A stretch of 62,000 nt of DNA. Origin: Branchiostoma floridae. Taxonomy: Eukaryota > Chordata > Leptocardii > Amphioxiformes > Branchiostomatidae. Numbering within the stretch: the first letter of the stretch is position 1; every line of letters begins with the position of its first letter. Below, piece after piece: positions 56,641 to 62,000 of this stretch. The stretch lies in NCBI RefSeq assembly GCF_000003815.2, contig NC_049984.1, forward strand, positions 4,342,927 to 4,404,926, given 5' to 3'. The translations under genes were made by a program, and so were the position numbers. The notes beneath the pieces were generated by a model. The model ran no database searches and had not been told where the DNA came from. It worked only from the letters and a program-made list of their open reading frames with translations.

Positions 56641-56940
56641 CTGCTGGGTTGTGGGAAGAGCCAGCCCCAGCTAATTACTTATTCGGACACCTGCCCTATT
56701 GTTGGCATTCACCGCCGATTCAATGAAATTATCGCTGATCAAATAAACATTAATGAGCTTACTGTTTGTTAGGCCCACAACGTGCCTCGGGGCGGAGTGG
56801 GGAAAACTGTGGCGCTGCGAGACAGAAAGGCGACTGGCACGTGGCACAAACAATGGCTGTCAATCACACCAGGACAAAGGAAGCCTGGCGGGCTGGTTTT
56901 TACGGCCTTTAAAAACTTACAAAACAGGATTAGTTCCAGG
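56640..56940. promoter_or_regulatory. Candidate conserved enhancer block upstream of TOX
   Basis: Compact unique block with close-set motif-like words: GCACGTGG (56838-56845, E-box), ACAAACAATGG (56847-56857, Sox/forkhead-like) and TGTCAATCA (56858-56866, PBX/MEIS-like), in GC-balanced sequence 2.7 kb upstream of the TOX start. Enhancer role is inference. Confidence 0.32.
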
Positions 56941-56975
56941 TATGCCAGAACAATGCCGCAGTATTTTGATTGTCC

Positions 56976-57205
56976 TTACGTTTTTCACACCTGGTTGTAT
57001 TAGTCTTATCAACCTTTGATCCAGGAATGAAAATCTTTGAAAGAAAAAGCAAATAAAGTTTCTTTTCTTTATGTTTATGTTTTTCACACCTAATTATATT
57101 AAGCTTATCAACATCAGACTGAGTATATCACCTTTGATCCAATGGAAAAAACAATCTTTGATTTTCAAAGAAAGAAAAAAAAGCTAATTCTTCCTTTATG
57201 TTTCT
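56976..57205. repeat. Tandem duplication, two copies of about 100 bp
   Basis: GTTTTTCACACCTGGTTGTA, TTAGTCTTATCAAC, CTTTGATCCAGGAATG and CTTTCTTTATGTTT return as GTTTTTCACACCTAATTATA and CTTTGATCCAATGG. Confidence 0.8.
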
Positions 57206-58866
57206 TATAAATATGAATGAACACTTTTTTTAAACACATTTACATTTTAGTTTTATCAAGGAGGTTAAAACTTCGTTTTATTAGTATAGCAACTTTTCAA
57301 AAGAGTTGCAAGAAAAATAAAACGATCCATTTTTATTTTCTTTCCATAACATGAAAGAACAGCCTTTAGGACTATAAGCAAGAAGTTTGCAAGTTAATCA
57401 GGCAGGAAATTCAATAAAGAAAGGATCAAGGAGAAAACTTCAATGAAATCATGAATAAAGTATGAATCTTTGAACTGAATCCTTTTTGCTAGGAGTAATT
57501 ACAATCATCAAAGCGGTTTTCCATTTTGCTTTAGACGGAAAACACCCTCCACTGTAACTCCTAATCACAGAGCTGTCATCTAGATCAAACTGAGAGGACA
57601 AAACTTTCAAAGGAGATCAAATGAGTGTGGCACTGATCAGGAAATGCTTCAGGCTTATTAATAGTCTACAAACTCTGAATGTATACATCAGACAAAAAGC
57701 ACATATGCTTATATAAAAAACACATAATATGCTTATATAAGTAGCGAAACACACTCCTAAGCCAGCTTCACTCCTCTGCCAGCTTTAGATACTATCTTAT
57801 GCTACCGTAGGATCTGCTTGGAGATTAAATAAAACATGAAAAACACACATAACAGACAGAGTCAACAAAGGGATACAGCAAATAACATCAAATTAAACTA
57901 AACCAGCATCAATGGAGAATAGTAATAATTGTGAAGAATACAATAAGAAACAAATTTAAGTAAAAATAAGATATTTGAATGTTTGAAATTTGTGCATTTT
58001 GTTGACAAGGAAATATATGATTGAGTAAAGCTTTGATGTTTTATTGTCTCTCAGATATTAAAGGTTCTAATATAATTTTACATGCATTTTTATAAACAAA
58101 TTTCTTGGTGGAACCTTCAAATGCTAAAATCCTTTTATGTTCCAAATTTAGAAATATCAAAGTCATGGGAAATTATACAAATTGTTTATTCATTTGTTTT
58201 TTTTCACCTATCCCTTTAATATATAATTTTCTACAATAATATCAAATCTAAGAAATTAAAATTTGGTGTGGTCTAAAATAAAATGCAATCAAACTCAATT
58301 AAACAAGGTCGTATGAAACCACAAATGGCCGTCATCATATTTTCTAAGGATTTAGAGCAAATCTTGAACAGTAACATTATGCTAACAATAGCACCAAGAT
58401 AATGAATTACACAAAAGCAAAATTATACACAGGCCACATACTTGACTAATCTGCGGATATTCCAAGAGTCTCAGGGGCTTAAAAATTGATTGAAATACAT
58501 GAGCAGTAGTGCCTTATCATGTAATCCATCCGATCATATTGCTCATTCCTCCACTGGGTTTGACAATCCTAATAAATCAAATTCTTAATTTAAAATCGTT
58601 AGAGAAACAAACTAAACCATAATTCCAAAGAAACATTACCAAACTTAAATTTCACCGTGCAATTACTGAAACTACGGTTCATGGATATATATATTAGGGA
58701 TCTCGGAAAAGAATTTATCATGCGCCATTAGAAATATTAACTTGGACTAAAAACAAACCAGCTATTGGATTTATTGACAGCAGTCGGACACGCATCCAAT
58801 TAATCTAAATCCTCCCCATCTCCAATACTGACAAAGGAGAAGCCGTCCCTTCAAACAGACATGATG
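57206..58866. other. Flanking sequence, no gene seen
   Basis: AT-rich. Around 58440-58860 there is a more balanced unique block (CACGCATCCAATTAATC) that could be regulatory. No coding or RNA features. Confidence 0.35.
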
Positions 58867-59248
58867 TTTGTTGGCTTAGCTCCAAACAGGGATGATTACC
58901 AGGGTTCTAGCCAGCATTCGTCCTTCAGAATGGAAACAAAATTTAATTCCATCCTCAGTGTGACAAAAATAAATGTACTGATATTGAAAAAATGAAACTT
59001 TGTAAATATCTCCAGAATTTTAGCACAAATTCCATTGAAGCAAGCTGACTCTACTCTACCAGCAAAATTTGCCCCTCAAAATGCAGGAAAAAGCGTTTTA
59101 AAGGGTCTAGATTTCCAAATTTTCCCAGAACCCCCTGTTTCACCTTCCGTGCTAGACAGGATTTCCATTCAAAATACAGGGGACGGAAAAAACTTTTAGG
59201 CTGGCTAGAACATTGTTTGTTGGCTTAGCTCCAACTAGGGATGATTAC
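58867..59248. mobile_element. Insertion B: 316-bp element within 33-bp direct repeats
   Basis: The element spans 58900-59215. It starts CAGGGTTCTAGCCAGC and ends GGCTGGCTAGAACATTG, an inverse match except for two bases near the tip. Direct repeats 58867-58899 and 59216-59248 (TTTGTTGGCTTAGCTCCAA, then GGGATGATTAC) are 33 bp with two mismatches and abut both termini. The interior is the reverse complement of much of the B-type part of insertion C (CCAGCAAAATTTGCCCCTCA, GGGTCTAGATTTCCAAATTTT). No transposase. Confidence 0.85.
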
Positions 59249-60385
59249 CGCCCTGTGGATACAGGAGCACAGATAGAGCATCGCCAGGGAAATGCTGGAA
59301 TAACAGTTCACAACACAACTTCAAAGTAAATGTTATCTATTTAGTCAAAGTGCTAGACATCTTATTTGGGTGTTCAAAATTATGTTACTGTACTAGTAAC
59401 TAAGACTTGTTCCTGTTGACATGAAACAAAATACTTACTATGAAACCTACCCATCAGTTATAAACATTACGCAAAATGTATTTTAAAAATGGATAAAGTC
59501 ACAACCTCTCTGAACAAAGAGTCAGACAAACAAATGTATAATGGCAACCCAAGTAGTCTACCTGGATGTTAAATCCTCATGCATATAACATATCTCTATA
59601 AACCACAATATTTAGAAGAAAAATCAACTTTTTATCTGTTCCAAAGTGTCTCAGAGTCCCGTATTTCTTCCTTTTTCCCCAAGAAGTGGTGGATACACGA
59701 TAACATGTAGCAATCAAGATCATTCTTGATACCTTCCTTTGTTAATGGCCTAGCAGGAAACCCACAGGGTCTTTCTAATGGATATAAAGGTGCGAGCGCA
59801 AGGAAAGGAATTCAATAGTGACATATGTGACTTCACAGAGGGCTAATTTATCTCTTTGTCTGATGTAATTGGACAAATTGTCCTGCGTTCGATAATCCAT
59901 TTAACTGTCTCGAAAACCAGATTGGGAAAAGTTTCCGCCCAGAGCAAGGAGCGCATGTATCTGTTTCATGTCATTGTTGATTGCTGGCAGTTGTACATTA
60001 TGTGTGTACTAACTGTATCATCTGCTAAGGGACTGATCTCAGCTTTACGGAATGTTTCCCTGTCTTCGAGCCAATTCTTGCTAATAAATAGGCTGCCTAA
60101 GTCACCAAAATTGGTGTGCAGGGAGTTATAGGATTGAATGGTCTTCGTACCAGTTTTAAATACAAGGCACATCTAATATATATTACTTACTATTAATTAC
60201 GTGTACACCATTTTTTCACTACTGCGTCTGTATATAAAAGGAAGAGAAAAGGAGTGATTGTCAGTGAAGCTTTCAATTGCCATCAATAAGTTTTCTGTAC
60301 TGATACAAACATTAATTCTCAAAGATGAACAAATGGAGGACCTACTCTGAATTGTCTGCAATACTTTCAACCAATGATGTTAAAA
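59249..60385. other. Flanking sequence, no gene seen
   Basis: Mixed unique sequence. The block at 59690-60130 is more balanced and carries a 91-codon frame without exon signals; possible regulatory sequence, otherwise nothing recognised. Confidence 0.35.
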
Positions 60386-60389
60386 TGGG

Positions 60390-60770
60390 TGTGTAAAAAT
60401 TTACTTATATGCTTGTGAAAAACAAGAAGTTACAAGAGCAAAACAAGTCTTACATACGACATGAAAAAAGAAATAACTTAAAGGCAATGAATCAAATTGA
60501 ATCTCAATTCAAAGGAAACTAAACAGAAAAGGCCTATCAAATGCTTGAGGAAAAACAAGAAGTTTAACGAGCAAAATAAGTCTTAGATAGAACATGAAAA
60601 AAGAATCTCAGATCAAAGGAAACTAAACAGAAAAGCTATTAAATGCTTGTGAAAAACAAGAAGTTAAAAGATCAAAACAAACCTAAATAGGACATATGAT
60701 TTGTAACTCAAAGGTAATGAATCAAATTGAATCTCAAATCAAAGGAAACTAAACAGAAAAAGCAGACTTT
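60390..60770. repeat. Tandem repeat, three copies of about 110-125 bp
   Basis: TGCTTGTGAAAAACAAGAAG, AGAGCAAAACAAGTCTTA, ACATGAAAAAAGAA, AATCAAATTGAATCTCAA and TCAAAGGAAACTAAACAGAA recur near 60410, 60542 and 60646. Confidence 0.9.
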
Positions 60771-62000
60771 GATGTGGAACTATGATGAAGCAGCTCAGCC
60801 CCAGGAGTTTTTGTCTTTAATACAACATTTAATATCGAGGATCCCGACCCATAAATCTTCCTGACAGTTAATTTGAAGACGACCTTCCTTACTTCTGACT
60901 CATGGCACCTCTGAGCGCCATGCTTTCAACATGCGGTGATTGTCCATATCTCCAACTGTCAAATTTGTTTTAAGAAGTCTTCTGATACCTGCCCCAAGGG
61001 GCGTCAGATCTCCAATACTCTTTCTTCCGTCTGCACATATTAAGTGGGTAAATCATGCACTGACATTCTCAATATCCTCCAAGAAAACAGATTTTTTACA
61101 GCCTTTTCTGGTTCAATTTTTGGGGGTAAGAACAACATAATTATAAAATACTAGTGTTTAGACAACTATAAAAAATAATCACTATCTTGTAACAGCTTCT
61201 TTGAAAAAATTGTGTACTTTTTGTACAATTAGGCAAATTTTATTGGAAGAAGTCACGTAGCCTTGTTGACATTTACGGCAAGCTTATCAGAATTAGTGAA
61301 GACAATCCCTGTGGAAAAGCCTGTCTTGTTTTTCTCATAAGACCTTTTCAAGTGGCAAGACTGGTTGACAGTCTTCGTGGGATGTGAGGACGATTTTTCA
61401 AATAGGGTCCACACCTCTATTACACGACGTCAACAGAGAGAGTCACAAGTGGCAGTATTTATTCATGAAGGGGACTTGATATTCCTTACACAGAATATGC
61501 ACAGATAATTTAATTTATCGGATTTTTAAAACTTAAATGATTATAGCAAGTGGACATCTTATAAGCAGAGGGCAGTAAGGAAATTTACCTTATTAAACTG
61601 AGTGCACCAAGGCATAAACCTAAGGATTTGTTATCATTATGTTTTTTGCAGTGAAGAATTTTTGTTTTTCAATTTTTAAAATCGGAGAACCAACAAATTG
61701 AATTTGAGTGGCATATGCACAGTTAAGACCAAAATGTATGGCAATGCCCATCATATCACCATAGAGTAATTGTATCTCTTCCCACATGAATTTAATTGCT
61801 GCATAATCCTGTGTGGGTGTAAATTGCCACACGATTTTTTCATTAAGTGCCTGTGATCAATCATCAAATTGAGTGATAAACTTTGCGCATTTCTATTCAG
61901 TAATTATGTTCTTTTGACATTTGTATCCGAATACTAAGAATTATTCTCTTCAATACCCTCTTGGTATATTTGCCCTTTAAATAAAGAACATATGCTGAGA
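60771..62000. other. Right-edge flank, one dispersed repeat, no gene seen
   Basis: Positions 61545-61710 are the second copy of the dispersed repeat at 50160-50305 (GCAAGTGGACATCTTA, GCAGAGGGCAGTA, CTGAGTGCACCAAGGCAT). The rest is AT-rich unique sequence without coding or RNA features. Confidence 0.5.

Overview
Origin. The window reads as nuclear DNA of an invertebrate animal: introns bounded by GT and AG, about 90% non-coding sequence, many small inverted-repeat transposons, and an assembly gap of 512 N. The one complete gene is a chordate-like TOX gene, and the other coding piece is a leucine-rich-repeat exon. A lancelet (Branchiostoma) is the best guess, by inference only; no species-diagnostic marker was found.

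Genes. Both genes lie on the minus strand. Positions 1-313 hold the 5' end of an LRR-protein exon that runs off the left edge. Positions 8197-53985 hold a TOX HMG-box gene rebuilt exon by exon: eight coding exons, all GT-AG, phases consistent, 453 codons plus stop. The exons encode the TOX N-terminal motif, a serine-rich middle, a basic nuclear-localisation stretch, an HMG box split over two exons, a proline-rich segment and the cysteine-rich TOX C-terminus. Seven exons sit within 8.2-12.4 kb. The first coding exon is 41.5 kb away, so one intron fills two thirds of the window. No other convincing protein-coding gene, rRNA, intact tRNA or CRISPR array was found.

Non-coding landscape. Positions 314-8196 are the TOX 3' flank and the intergenic space, with a foldback element, two pogo/Tigger-like MITEs, degenerate tandem repeats and palindromes. 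The giant intron is a mosaic of three things: more than a dozen local tandem duplications (units about 100-425 bp, 2-6 diverged copies), small transposons, and blocks of balanced complex sequence that are candidate conserved enhancers. The 54-62 kb flank, upstream of the TOX start, is similar.

Most notable. Three insertions (27350-27673, 42874-43408, 58900-59215) have CAGGG-type ends and are bordered exactly by imperfect direct repeats of 33-65 bp, far longer than ordinary target-site duplications. If they were duplicated on insertion, later loss of the element would leave a local tandem duplication, the kind of structure that fills this intron. Local duplication has also touched the gene itself: a 27-nt in-frame microexon candidate copied from the start of exon 3, and a broken copy of the end of exon 7.
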